A DNA stretch of 64,000 nucleotides from Hydractinia symbiolongicarpus (taxonomy: Eukaryota > Cnidaria > Hydrozoa > Anthoathecata > Hydractiniidae). The position numbers and the translations under genes were made by a program. The notes under the pieces were generated by a model. That model saw nothing but the letters and a program-made list of their open reading frames with translations, did no database searches and was not told the origin of the DNA. Below, piece by piece: positions 34,701 to 48,469 of the stretch (its first letter is position 1; each line of letters starts with the position of its first letter). Location: NCBI RefSeq assembly GCF_029227915.1, contig NC_079888.1, positions 23,974,001 to 24,038,000 of the forward strand, read 5' to 3'.

Positions 34701-35230
34701 AAAATCGTTCGGGAAATGAGTTTACTCCCTGGGTACTTTCTTTGTATACTTTTGACTATACGGCCGAGTCCGGGATTTTCGGGAAATCGCGGATTTTCGT
34801 TTGCCGGCGATTAAACTGCTTTTATTCAGCGTCTCATCAAAAATGAAAACATTTTTAAAAACTACAAGTCTTATGCGTTTTAGTGGTGAAAAAATAATTA
34901 AAAAAATCGTTCTGGAAATGAGTTTTCTCACAGGGTACTTTCTTTGTATACATTCGACTATACGGGCCAAGCCCGGGATTTACGGGAAATCGCGGGTTTT
35001 CGTTTTCCGGCGATTAAACCTCTTTCATTAAGCGTCTCATCAAAAATGAAAACATTTTTGAAAACTACAAGTTTCATGCGTTTTAGTGGTGAAAAAAAAA
35101 ATTAAAAAATCGTTCGGGAAATGAGTTTACTCCCTGGGTACTTTCTTTGTATACATTCGACTATACGGGCCAAGCCCCGGATTTACGGGAAAACGCGGGA
35201 TTTCGTTTGCCGGCTATTAAAATTCTTTTA
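31800..35230 (+). repeat. Block with third E/F pair and repeated B-G/D units
   Basis: Includes D segments, AAATGCGTTTACTCC monomers (near 32,303 and 34,513), the third E/F pair (32,864), and two copies of an ACGGCCGAG-B-G run starting near 33,117 and 34,722 (1605 bp apart, and also at 23,215 and 38,968). ACAATTTTAAAAAC near 32,031 is shared with later D units. Confidence 0.78.
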
Positions 35231-38200
35231 TTCAACGTCCCATCAAATATGAAAATATTTTTGAAAACTACAAGTCTCATGCGTTTAGTGGTAAAAAAAT
35301 AATATAAAAAATCGTTCGGGAAATGAGTTTACTCCCTGGGTACTTTCTTTGTATACTTTTGACTATAGGAGCCAAGCCCGGAATTTACGGGAAATCGCGG
35401 GTTTTCGTTTGCCGCCGATTAAACGTCTTTTATTCAGCGTCTCATCAAAAATGAAAACATTTTTAAAAACTACAAGTCTTATGCGTTTTAGTGGTGAAAA
35501 AATAATTTAAAAAATCGTTCTGGAAATGAGTTTACTCCCTGGGTACTTTCTTTGTATACTTTTGACTATACGGGCCGAGTCCGGGATTTAGGGAAATGGC
35601 AGGTTTTCGTTTGCCGGCGATTAAAATTCTTTTATTTAGCGTCCCATCAAATATGAAAATTTTTTTGAAAACTACAAGTCTCATGCGTTTAGTGGTAAAA
35701 AAATAATATAAAAAATCGTTCGGGAAATGAGTTTACTCCCTGGGTACTTTCTTTGTATACTTTTGACTATACGGGCCAAGCCCGGGATTTACGGGAAATC
35801 GCGGGTTTTCGTTTGCCGGCGATTAAACTTCTTTTATTCAGCGTCTCATCAAAAATGAAAACAATTTTAAAAACTACAAGTTTTATGCGTTTTAGTGGTG
35901 AAAAAATAATTTAAAAAATCGTTCTGGAAATGAATTTACTCCCTGGGTACTTTCTTTGTATACTTTTGACTATACGGGCCGAGTCCGGGATTTAGGGAAA
36001 TCGCAGGTTTTCGTTTGCCGGCGATTAAACTGCTTTTATTCAGCGTCTCATCAAAAATGAAAACATTTTTAAAAACTACAAGTCTCATGCGTTTTAGTGG
36101 TGAAAAAATAATTTAAAAAATCGTTCTGGAAATGAGTTTACTCCCTGGGTACTTTCTTTGTATACTTTTGACTATACGGGCCGAGTCCGGGATTTAGGGA
36201 AATCGCAGGTTTTCGTTTGCCGGCGATTAAAATTCTTTTATTCAGCGTCCCATCAAATATGAAAAATTTTTTGAAAACTACAAGTCTCATGCGTTTAGTG
36301 GTAAAAAAATAATATAAAAAATCGTTCGGGAAATGAGTTTACTCCCTGGGTACTTTCTTTGTATACTTTTGACTATACGGGCCAAGCCCGGGATTTACGG
36401 GAAATCGCGGGTTTTCGTTTGCCGGCGATTAAACTTCTTTTATTCAGCGTCTCATCAAAAATGAAAACAATTTTAAAAACTACAAGTTTTATGCGTTTTA
36501 GTGGTGAAAAAATAATTTAAAAAATCGTTCTGGAAATGAATTTACTCCCTGGGTACTTTCTTTGTATACTTTTGACTATACGGGCCGAGTCCGGGATTTA
36601 GGGAAATCGCAGGTTTTCGTTTGCCGGCGATTAAACTGCTTTCATTCAGCGTCTCATCAAAAATGAAAACATTTTTGAAAACTACAAGTCTCATGCGTTT
36701 TAGTGGTGAAAAAATAATTTAAAAAATCGTTCGGGAAATGCGTTTACTCCCTGGGTACTTTCTTTGTATACTTTTGACTATACGGGCCAAGCCGAGATTT
36801 ACGGGAAATCGCGGGTTTTCGTTTGCCGGCGATTAAACTTCTTTTATTCAGCGTCTCATCAAAAATGAAAACATTTTTAAAAACTACAAGTTTTATGCGT
36901 TTTAGTGGTGAAAAAATAATTTAAAAAATCGTTCGGGAAATGAGTTTACTCCCTGGGTACTTTCTTTGTATACTTTTGACTATACGGCCGAGTCCGGGAT
37001 TTTCGGGAAATCGCGGATTTTCGTTTGCCGGCGATTAAACTGCTTTTATTCAGCGTCTCATCAAAAATGAAAACATTTTTGAAAACTACAAGTTTCATGC
37101 GTTTTAGTGGTGAAAAAAAAAATTAAAAAATCGTTCGGGAAATAAGTTTACTCCCTGGGTACTTTCTTTGTATACATTCGACTATACGGGCCAAGCCCCG
37201 GATTTACGGGAAAACGCGGGATTTCGTTTGCCGGCTATTAAAATTCTTTTATTCAGCGTCCCATCAAATATGAAAATATTTTTGAAAACTACAAGTCTCA
37301 TGCGTTTAGTGGTAAAAAAATAATATAAAAAATCGTTCGGGAAATGAGTTTACTCCCTGGGTACTTTCTTTGTATACTTTTGACTATAGGAGCCAAGCCC
37401 GGAATTTACGGGAAATCGCGGGTTTTCGTTTGCCGCCGATTAAACTTCTTTTATTCAGCGTCTCATCAAAAATGAAAACATTTTTAAAAACTACAAGTCT
37501 TATGCGTTTTAGTGGTGAAAAAATAATTTAAAAAATCGTTCTGGAAATGAGTTTACTCCCTGGGTACTTTCTTTGTATACTTTTGACTATACGGGCCGAG
37601 TCCGGGATTTAGGGAAATCGCAGGTTTTCGTTTGCCGGCGATTAAAATTCTTTTATTCAGCGTCCCATCAAATATGAAAATTTTTTTGAAAACTACAAGT
37701 CTCATGCGTTTAGTGGTAAAAAAATAATATAAAAAATCGTTCGGGAAATGAGTTTACTCCCTGGGTACTTTCTTTGTATACTTTTGACTATACGGGCCAA
37801 GCCCGGGATTTACGGGAAATCGCGGGTTTTCGTTTGCCGGCGATTAAACTTCTTTTATTCAGCGTCTCATCAAAAATGAAAACAATTTTAAAAACTACAA
37901 GTTTTATGCGTTTTAGTGGTGAAAAAATAATTTAAAAAATCGTTCTGGAAATGAATTTACTCCCTGGGTACTTTCTTTGTATACTTTTGACTATACGGGC
38001 CGAGTCCGGGATTTAGGGAAATCGCAGGTTTTCGTTTGCCGGCGATTAAACTGCTTTTATTCAGCGTCTCATCAAAAATGAAAACATTTTTGAAAACTAC
38101 AAGTCTCATGCGTTTTAGTGGTGAAAAAATAATTTAAAAAATCGTTCGGGAAATGCGTTTACTCCCTGGGTACTTTCTTTGTATACTTTTGACTATACGG

Positions 38201-41160
38201 GCCAAGCCGGGATTTACGGGAAATCGCGGGTTTTCGTTTGCCGGCGATTAAACTTCTTTTATTCAGCGTCTCATCAAAAATGAAAACATTTTTAAAAACT
38301 ACAAGTTTTATGCGTTTTAGTGGTGAAAAAATAATTTAAAAAATCGTTCTGGAAATGAGGTTACTCCCTGGGTACTTTCTTTGTATACTTTTGACTATAC
38401 GGGCCGAGTCCGGGATTTAGGGAAATCGCAGGTTTTCGTTTGCCGGCGATTAAACTGCTTTTATTCAGCGTCTCATCAAAAATGAAAACATTTTTGAAAA
38501 CTACAAGTCTCATGCGTTTTAGTGGTGAAAAAATAATTAAAAAAATCGTTCGGGAAATGAGTTTACTCCCTGGGTACTTTCTTTGTATACTTTTGACTAT
38601 ACGGGCCAAGCCGGGATTTACGGGAAATCGCGGGTTCTCGTTTGCCGGCGATTAAACTTCTTTTATTCAGCGTCTCATCAAAAATGAAAACATTTTTAAA
38701 AACTACAAGTCTCATGCGTTTTTGTGGTGAAATAATAATTTAAAAAATCGTTTGGGAAATGAGTTTACTCCCTGGGTACTTTCCTTGTATATTTTTGACT
38801 ATACGGGCCGAGTCCAGGATTTACGGAAAATCGCAGGTTTTCGTTTGCCGGCGATTAAACTTCTTTTATTTAGCGTCTCATCAAAAATGAAAACATTTTT
38901 AAAAACTAAAAGTCTCATGCGTTTTCGTGGTGGAAAAGTAATTTAAAAAATCGTTCGGGAAATGAGTTTACTCCCTGGGTACTTTCTTTGTATACTTTTG
39001 ACTATACGGCCGAGTCCGGGATTTTCGGGAAATCGCGGATTTTCGTTTGCCGGCGATTAAACTGCTTTTATTCAGCGTCTCATCAAAAATGAAAACATTT
39101 TTAAAAACTACAAGTCTTATGCGTTTTAGTGGTGAAAAAATAATTAAAAAAATCGTTCTGGAATTGAGTTTTCTCACAGGGTACTTTCTTTGTATACATT
39201 CGACTATACGGGCCAAGCCCGGGATTTACAGGAAATCGCGGGTTTTCGTTTTCCGGCGATTAAACCTCTTTCATTAAGCGTCTCATCAAAAATGAAAACA
39301 TTTTTGAAAACTACAAGTTTTATGCGTTTTAGTGGTGAAAAAAAAATTTAAAAAATCGTTCGGGAAATGAGTTTACTCCCTGGGTACTTTCTTTGTATAC
39401 ATTCGACTATACGGGCCAAGCCCCGGATTTACGGGAAAACGCGGGATTTCGTTTGCCGGCTATTAAAATTCTTTTATTCAGCGTCCCATCAAATATGAAA
39501 ATATTTTTGAAAACTACAAGTCTCATGCGTTTAGTGGTAAAAAAATAATATAAAAAATCGTTCGGGAAATGAGTTTACTCCCTGGGTACTTTCTTTGTAT
39601 ACTTTTGACTATAGGGGCCAAGCCCGGAATTTACGGGAAATCGCGGGTTTTCGTTTGCCGCCGATTAAACTTCTTTTATTCAGCGTCTCATCAAAAATGA
39701 AAACATTTTTAAAAACTACAAGTCTTATGCGTTTTAGTGGTGAAAAAATAATTTAAAAAATCGTTCTGGAAATGAGTTTACTCCCTGGGTACTTTCTTTG
39801 TATACTTTTGACTATACGGGCCGAGTCCGGGATTTAGGGAAATCGCAGGTTTTCGTTTGCCGGCGATTAAAATTCTTTTATTCAGCGTCCCATCAAATAT
39901 GAAAAATTTTTTGAAAACTACAAGTCTCATGCGTTTAGTGGTAAAAAAATAATATAAAAAATCGTTCGGGAAATGAGTTTACTCCCTGGGTACTTTCTTT
40001 GTATACTTTTGACTATACGGGCCAAGCCCGGGATTTACGGGAAATCGCGGGTTTTCGTTTGCCGGCGATTAAACTTCTTTTATTCAGCGTCTCATCAAAA
40101 ATGAAAACATTTCTAAAAACTACAAATTTTATGCGTTTTAGTGGTGAAAAAATAATTTAAAAAATCGTTCTGGAAATGAATTTACTCCCTGCGTACTTTC
40201 TTTGTATACTTTTGACTATACGGGCCGAGTCCGGGATTTAGGGAAATCGCAGGTTTTCGTTTGCCGGCGATTAAACTGCTTTTATTCAGCGTCTCATCAA
40301 AAATGAAAACATTTTTGAAAACTACAAGTCTCATGCGTTTTAGTGGTGAAAAAATAATTTAAAAAATCGTTCGGGAAATGCGTTTACTCCCTGGGTACTT
40401 TCTTTGTATACTTTTGACTATACGGGCCAAGCCGGGATTTACGGGAAATCGGGGGTTTTCGTTTGCCGGCGATTAAACTTCTTTTATTCAGCGTCTCATC
40501 AAAAATGAAAACATTTTTAAAAACTACAAGTTTTATGCGTTTTAGTGGTGAAAAAATAATTTAAAAAATCGTTCTGGAAATGAGTTTACTCCCTGGGTAC
40601 TTTCTTTGTATACTTTTGACTATACGGGCCGAGTCCGGGATTTAGGGAAATCGCAGGTTTTCGTTTGCCGGCGATTACACTGCTTTTATTCAGTGTCTCA
40701 TCAAAAATGAAAACATTTTTGAAAACTACAAGTCTCATGCGTTTTAGTGGTGAAAAAATAATTAAAAAAATCGTTCGGGAAATGAGTTTACTCCCTGGGT
40801 ACTTTCTTTGTATACTTTTGACTATACGGGCCGAGCCCAGGATTTACGGAAAATCGCAGGTTTTCGTTTGCCGGCGATTAAACTTCTTTTATTCAGCGTC
40901 TCATCAAAAATGAAAACATTTTTAAAAACTACAAGTCTCATGCGTTTTTGTGGTGAAATAATAATTTAAAAAATCGTTTGGGAAATGAGTTTACTCCCTG
41001 GGTACTTTCCTTGTATACTTTTGACTATACGGGCCGAGTCCAGGATTTACGGAAAATCGCAGGTTTTCGTTTGCCGGCGATTAAACTTCTTTTATTCAGC
41101 GTCTCATCAAAAATGAAAACATTTTTAAAAACTACAAGTCTCATGCGTTTTCGTGGTGGA
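35231..41160 (+). repeat. D-containing 10-11-monomer units, three rounds
   Basis: CTATAGGAGCC is at 35,363 and 37,384 (2021 bp, 10 monomers), and the matching CTATAGGGGCC at 39,609 (2225 bp further, 11 monomers). The AAATGCGTTTACTCC monomer recurs near 36,738, 38,153 and 40,378. E/F pairs are at 38,715 and 40,941. Inside the first unit an extra 3-monomer repeat (about 605 bp) is present at 35.65-36.86 kb. No coding or other element is visible. Confidence 0.8.
36980..37100 (+). repeat. Monomer deletion junction (B monomer lost)
   Basis: Elsewhere (23,215, 33,117, 34,722, 38,968) the ACGGCCGAG monomer is followed by a full B monomer and then by a G monomer beginning TTTTTGAAAACTACAAGTTT. Here the ACGGCCGAG monomer with GCTTTTATTCAG runs directly into that same TTTTTGAAAACTACAAGTTT head (about 37,077), so exactly one B monomer is missing. 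The breakpoint lies in the shared CATCAAAAATGAAAACA segment. Confidence 0.8.
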
Positions 41161-44009
41161 AAAGTAATTTAAAAAATCGGTCGGGAAATGAGTTTACTCC
41201 CTGGGTACTTTCTTTGTATACTTTTGACTATACGGGCCAAGCCCGGGATTTACGGGAATCGCGGGTTTTCGTTTGCCGGCGATTAAACTTCTTTTATTCA
41301 GCGTCTCATCAAAAATAAAAGCATTTTTGAAAACTACAAGTCTCATGCGTTTTAGTGGTGAAAAAATAATTTAAAAAATCGTTCGGGAAATGAGTTTACT
41401 CCCTGGGTACTTTCTTTGTATACTTTTGACTACACGGGCCAAGCCCGGGATTTACGGGAAATCGCGGGTTTTCGTTTGCCGGCGATTAAACTTCTTTTAT
41501 TCAGCGTCTCATCAAAAATGAAAACATTTTTAAAAACTACAAGTCTTATGCGTTTTAGTGGTGAAAAAATAATTTGAAAAATCGTTCCGGAAATGAGTTT
41601 ACTCCCTGGGTACTTTCTTTGTATACTTTTGACTATACGGGCCGAGTCCGGGATTTAGGGAAATCGCATGTTTTCGTTTGCCGGCGATTAAACTGCTTTT
41701 ATTCAGCGTCTCATCAAAAATGAAAACATTTTTGAAACGTACAAGTCTCATGCGTTTTAGTGGTGAAAAAATAATTTAAAAAATCGTTCGGGAAATGAGT
41801 TTACTCCCTGGGTACTTTCTTTGTATACTTTTGACTATACGGGCCAAGCCGGGATTTACGGGAAATCGTGGGTTTTCGTTTGCCGGCGATTAAACTTCTT
41901 TTATTCAGCGTCTCATCAAAAATGAAAACATTTTTGAAAACTACAAGTCTCATGCGTTTTAGTGGTGAAAAAATAATTTAAAAAATCGTTCGGGAAATGA
42001 GTTTACTCCCTGGGTACTTTCTTTGTATACTTATGACTACACGGGCCAAGCCAGGATTTACGGGAAATCGCGGGTTTTCGTTTGCCGGCGATTAAACTTC
42101 TTTTATTCAGCGTCTCATCAAAAATGAAAACATTTTTAAAACCTACAAGTCTTATGCGTTTTAGTGGTGAAAAAATAATTTAAAAAATCGTTCTGGAAAT
42201 GAGTTTACTCACAGGGTACTTTCTTTGCATACATTCGACTATACGGGCCAAGCCCGGGATTTACGGGAAATCGCGGGTTTTCGTTTTCCGGCGATTAAAC
42301 CTCTTTCATTAAGCGTCTCATCAAAAATGAAAACATTTTTGAAACGTACAAGTCTCATGCGTTTTAGTGGTGAAAAAATAATTTAAAAAATCGTTCGGGA
42401 AATGAGTTTACTCCCTGGGTACTTTCTTTGTATACTTTTGACTATACGGGCCAAGCCGGGATTTACGGGAAATCGTGGGTTTTCGTTTGCCGGCGATTAA
42501 ACTTCTTTTATTCAACGTCTCATCAAAAATGAAAACATTTTTGAAAACTACAAGTCTCATGCGTTTTAGTTGTGAAAAAATAATTTAAAAAATCGTTCGG
42601 GAAATGAGTTTACTCCCTGGGTACTTTCTTTGTATACTTTTGACTACACGGGCCAAGCCAGGATTTACGGGAAATCGCGGGTTTTCGTTTGCCGGCGATT
42701 AAACTTCTTTTATTAAGCGTCTCATCAAAAATGAAAACATTTTTAAAACCTACAAGTCTTATGCGTTTTAGTGGTGAAAAAATAATTTAAAAAATCGTTC
42801 TGGAAATGAGTTTACTCACAGGGTACTTTCTTTGCATACATTCGACTATACGGGCCAAGCCCGGGATTTACGGGAAATCGCGGGTTTTCGTTTTCCGGCG
42901 ATTAAACCTCTTTCATTAAGCGTCTCATCAAAAATGAAAACATTTTTGAAAACTACAAGTCTCATGCGATTTAGTGGTGAAAAAAAAAAATTAAAAAATC
43001 GTTCGGGAAATGAGTTTACTCCCTGGGTACTTTCTTTGTATACATTCGACTTACGGGCCAAGCCCCGGATTTACGGGAAAACGCCGGATTTTGTTTGCCG
43101 GCGATTAAAACTCTTTCATTAAGCGTCTCAACAAAAATGAAAACATTTTTGACAACTACAAGTCTCATGCGTTTTAGTGGTGAAAAAATAATTTAAAAAA
43201 TCGTTCGGGAAATGAGTTTACTCCCTGGGTACTTTCTTTGTATACTTTTGACTATACGGGCCGAATCCGGGATTTACGGGAAATCGCGGATTTTCGTTTG
43301 CCGGCGATTAAACTGCTTTTATTCAGCGTCTCATCAAAAATGAAAACATTTTTGAAAACTACAAGTCTCATGCGTTTTAGTGGTGAAAAAATAATTTAAA
43401 AAATCGTTCGGGAAATGAGTTTACTCCCTGGGTACTTTCTTTGTATACTTTTGACTATACGGGCCAAGCCGGGATTTACGGGAAATCGCGGGTTTTCGTT
43501 TGCCGGCGATTAAACTTCTTTTATTCAGCGTCTCATCAAAAATGAAAACATTTTTAAAAACTACAAGTCTTAGGCGTTTTAGTCGTGAAAAAATAATTTA
43601 AAAAATCGTTCTGTAAATGAGTTTACTCACAGGGTACTTTCTTTGTATACATTCGACTATACGGGCTAAGCCCGGGATTTACGGGAAATCGCGAGTTTTC
43701 GTTTTCCGGCGATTAAACCTCTTTCATTAAGCGTCTCATCAAAAATGAAAACATTTTTGACAACTACAAGTCTCATGCGTTTTAGTGGTGAAAAAATAAT
43801 TTAAAAAATCGTTCGGGAAATGAGTTTACTCCCTGGGTACTTTCTTTGTGTACTTTTGACTATACTGGCCAAGCCGGGATTTACGGGAAATCGCGGGTTT
43901 TCGTTTGCCGGCGATTAAACTTCTTTTATTCAGCGTCTCATCAAAAATGAAAACATTCTTAAAAACTACAAGTCTTATGCGTTTTAGTGGTGAAAAAATA
44001 ATTTAAAAA
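41161..44009 (+). repeat. Mixed A/B/G region with a 607-bp (3-monomer) repeat
   Basis: GAAACGTACAAG is at 41,734 and 42,341 (607 bp), and CTACACGGGCCAAGCCAGG at about 42,037 and 42,644, showing a 3-monomer duplication. Class D is absent. Variants that become common further on (GTTCTGTAAATGAG, AAAACGCCGGATTTTG, TTTGTGTAC) first appear here. Confidence 0.8.
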
Positions 44010-46239
44010 ATCGTTCTGTAAATGAGTTTACTCACAGGGTACTTTCTTTGTATACATTCGACTATACGGGCCAAGCCCGGGATTTACGGGAAATCGCGAG
44101 TTTTCGTTTTCCGGCGATTACACCCCTTTCATTAAGCGTCTCATCAAAAATAAAAACATTTTTGACAACTACAAGTCTCATGCGTTTTAGTGGTGAAAAA
44201 ATAATTTAAAAAATCCTTCGGGAAATGAGTTTACTCCCTGGGTACTTTCTTTGTATACTTTTGACTATACGGGCCAAGCCCGGGATTTACGGGAAATCGC
44301 GGGTTTTCGTTTGCCGGCGATTAAACTTCTTTTATTCAGCGTCTCATCAAAAATGAAAACATTTTTAAAAACTACAAGTCTCATGCGTTTTAGTGGTGAA
44401 AAAATAATTTAAAAAATCGTTCGGGAAATGAGTTTACTCCCTGGGTACTTTCTTTGTATACTTTTGACTATACGGGCCAAGCCGGGATTTACGGGAAATC
44501 GCGGGTTTTCGTTTGCCGGCGATTAAACTTCTTTTATTCAGCGTCTCTTCAAAAATGAAAACATTTTTAAAACCTACAAGTCTTATGCGTTTTAGTGGTG
44601 AAAAAATAATTTAAAAAATCGTTCTGGAAATGAGTTTACTCACAGGTTACTTTCTTTGCATACATTCGACTATACGGGCCAAGCCCGGGATTTACGGGAA
44701 ATCGCGGGTTTTCGTTTTCCGGCGATTAAACCTCTTTCATTAAGCGTCTCATCAAAAATGAAAACATTTTTGAAAACTACAAGTCTCATGCGTTTTAGTG
44801 GTGAAAAAAAAAATTAAAAAATCGTTAGGGAAATGAGTTTACTCCCTGGGTACTTTCTTTGTATACATTCGACTATACGGGCCAAGCCCCGGATTTACGA
44901 GAAAACGCCGGATTTTGTTTGCCGGCGATTAAAACTCTTTCATTAAGCGTCTCAACAAAAATGAAAACATTTTTGACAACTACAAGTCTCATGCGTTTTA
45001 GTGGTGAAAAAATAATTTAAAAAATCGTTCGGGAAATGAGTTTACTCCCTGGGTACTTTCTTTGTATACTTTTGACTATACGGGCCGAGTCCGGGATTTA
45101 CGGGAAATCGCGGATTTTCGTTTGCCGGCGATTAAAGTGCTTTTATTCAGCGTCTCATCAAAAATGAAAACATTTTTGAAAACTACAAGTCTCATGCGTT
45201 TTAGTGGTGAAAAAATAATTTAAAAAATCGATCGGGAAATGAGTTTACTCCCTGGGTACTTTCTTTGTATACTTTTGACTATACGGGCCAAGCCGGGATT
45301 TACGGGAAATCGCGGGTTTTCGTTTGCCGGCGATTAAACTTCTTTTATTCAGCGTCTCATCAAAAATGAAAACATTCTTAAAAACTACTAGTCTTAGGCG
45401 TTTTAGTGGTGAAAAAATAATTTAAAAAATCGTTCTGTAAATGAGTTTACTCACAGGGTACATTCTTTGTATACATTCGACTATACGGGCCAAGCCCGGG
45501 ATTTACGGGAAATCGCGAGTTTTCGTTTTCCGGCGATTAAACCTCTTTCATTAAGCGTCTCATCAAAAATGAAAACATTTTTGACAACTACAAGTCTCAT
45601 GCGTTTTAGTGGTGAAAAAATAATTTAAAAAATCGTTCGGAAAATGAGTTTACTCCCTGGGTACTTTCTTTGTATACTTTTGACTATACGGCCGAGTCCG
45701 GGATTTACAGGAAATCGCGAATTTTCGTTTGCCGGCGATTAAACTGCTTTTATTCAGCGTCTCATCAAAAATGAAAACATTTTTAAAAACTACAAGTCTT
45801 ATGCGTTTTAGTGGTGAAAAAATAATTAAAAAAATCCTTCTGAAAATGAGTTTTCTCACAGGGTACTTTCTTTGTATACATTCGACTATACGGGCCAAGC
45901 CCGGGGATTTACGGGAAATCGCGGGTTTTCGTTTTCCGGCGTTTAAACCTCTTTCATTAAGCGTCTCATCAAAAATGAAAACATTTTTGAAAACTACAAG
46001 TCTCATGCGTTTTAGTGTTGAAAAAAAATTTAAAAAATCGTTCGGGAAATGAGTTTACTCCTTGGGTACTTTCTTTGTATACATTCGACTATACGGGCCA
46101 AGCCCCGGATTTACGGGAAAACGCGGGATTTCGTTTGCCGGCGATTAAACCTCTTTCATCAAGCGTCTCATCAAAAATGAAAACATTTTTGACAACTACA
46201 AGTCTCATGCGTTTTAGTGGTGAAAAAATAATTTAAAAA
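44010..46239 (+). repeat. 2230-bp (11-monomer) tandem duplication, first copy
   Basis: Followed directly by a second copy. Shared rare variants at +2230 are GATTACACCCCTTTC (about 44,116/46,346), GTCTCTTCAAAAATG (44,542/46,772), ATCGATCGGGAAATG (45,227/47,457), GCGTTTAAACC (about 45,938/48,168) and CATCAAGCG (46,158/48,388). Differences are few: CGTTAGGG (44,822) versus CGTTCGGG, TTCAGCGTC (45,350) versus TTCAACGTC, and GGTTTTCG (44,707) versus GGTTTTTG (46,937). Confidence 0.9.
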
Positions 46240-48469
46240 ATCGTTCTGTAAATGAGTTTACTCACAGGGTACTTTCTTTGTATACATTCGACTATACGGG
46301 CCAAGCCCGGGATTTACGGGAAATCGCGAGTTTTCGTTTTCCGGCGATTACACCCCTTTCATTAAGCGTCTCATCAAAAATAAAAACATTTTTGACAACT
46401 ACAAGTCTCATGCGTTTTAGTGGTGAAAAAATAATTTAAAAAATCCTTCGGGAAATGAGTTTACTCCCTGGGTACTTTCTTTGTATACTTTTGACTATAC
46501 GGGCCAAGCCCGGGATTTACGGGAAATCGCGGGTTTTCGTTTGCCGGCGATTAAACTTCTTTTATTCAGCGTCTCATCAAAAATGAAAACATTTTTAAAA
46601 ACTACAAGTCTCATGCGTTTTAGTGGTGAAAAAATAATTTAAAAAATCGTTCGGGAAATGAGTTTACTCCCTGGGTACTTTCTTTGTATACTTTTGACTA
46701 TACGGGCCAAGCCGGGATTTACGGGAAATCGCGGGTTTTCGTTTGCCGGCGATTAAACTTCTTTTATTCAGCGTCTCTTCAAAAATGAAAACATTTTTAA
46801 AACCTACAAGTCTTATGCGTTTTAGTGGTGAAAAAATAATTTAAAAAATCGTTCTGGAAATGAGTTTACTCACAGGTTACTTTCTTTGCATACATTCGAC
46901 TATACGGGCCAAGCCCGGGATTTACGGGAAATCGCGGGTTTTTGTTTTCCGGCGATTAAACCTCTTTCATTAAGCGTCTCATCAAAAATGAAAACATTTT
47001 TGAAAACTACAAGTCTCATGCGTTTTAGTGGTGAAAAAAAAAATTAAAAAATCGTTCGGGAAATGAGTTTACTCCCTGGGTACTTTCTTTGTATACATTC
47101 GACTATACGGGCCAAGCCCCGGATTTACGAGAAAACGCCGGATTTTGTTTGCCGGCGATTAAAACTCTTTCATTAAGCGTCTCAACAAAAATGAAAACAT
47201 TTTTGACAACTACAAGTCTCATGCGTTTTAGTGGTGAAAAAATAATTTAAAAAATCGTTCGGGAAATGAGTTTACTCCCTGGGTACTTTCTTTGTATACT
47301 TTTGACTATACGGGCCGAGTCCGGGATTTACGGGAAATCGCGGATTTTCGTTTGCCGGCGATTAAAGTGCTTTTATTCAGCGTCTCATCAAAAATGAAAA
47401 CATTTTTGAAAACTACAAGTCTCATGCGTTTTAGTGGTGAAAAAATAATTTAAAAAATCGATCGGGAAATGAGTTTACTCCCTGGGTACTTTCTTTGTAT
47501 ACTTTTGACTATACGGGCCAAGCCGGGATTTACGGGAAATCGCGGGTTTTCGTTTGCCGGCGATTAAACTTCTTTTATTCAACGTCTCATCAAAAATGAA
47601 AACATTCTTAAAAACTACTAGTCTTAGGCGTTTTAGTGGTGAAAAAATAATTTAAAAAATCGTTCTGTAAATGAGTTTACTCACAGGGTACATTCTTTGT
47701 ATACATTCGACTATACGGGCCAAGCCCGGGATTTACGGGAAATCGCGAGTTTTCGTTTTCCGGCGATTAAACCTCTTTCATTAAGCGTCTCATCAAAAAT
47801 GAAAACATTTTTGACAACTACAAGTCTCATGCGTTTTAGTGGTGAAAAAATAATTTAAAAAATCGTTCGGAAAATGAGTTTACTCCCTGGGTACTTTCTT
47901 TGTATACTTTTGACTATACGGCCGAGTCCGGGATTTACAGGAAATCGCGAATTTTCGTTTGCCGGCGATTAAACTGCTTTTATTCAGCGTCTCATCAAAA
48001 ATGAAAACATTTTTAAAAACTACAAGTCTTATGCGTTTTAGTGGTGAAAAAATAATTAAAAAAATCCTTCTGAAAATGAGTTTTCTCACAGGGTACTTTC
48101 TTTGTATACATTCGACTATACGGGCCAAGCCCGGGGATTTACGGGAAATCGCGGGTTTTCGTTTTCCGGCGTTTAAACCTCTTTCATTAAGCGTCTCATC
48201 AAAAATGAAAACATTTTTGAAAACTACAAGTCTCATGCGTTTTAGTGTTGAAAAAAAATTTAAAAAATCGTTCGGGAAATGAGTTTACTCCTTGGGTACT
48301 TTCTTTGTATACATTCGACTATACGGGCCAAGCCCCGGATTTACGGGAAAACGCGGGATTTCGTTTGCCGGCGATTAAACCTCTTTCATCAAGCGTCTCA
48401 TCAAAAATGAAAACATTTTTGACAACTACAAGTCTCATGCGTTTTAGTGGTGAAAAAATAATTTAAAAA
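46240..48469 (+). repeat. 2230-bp tandem duplication, second copy
   Basis: The join is at about 46,240: copy one ends in a G-type tail with GACAACTAC and continues straight into GTTCTGTAAATGAG, the same sequence found at about 44,010. At the matching point after copy two (about 48,470) the sequence reads GTTTGGGAAATGAG. Confidence 0.9.
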
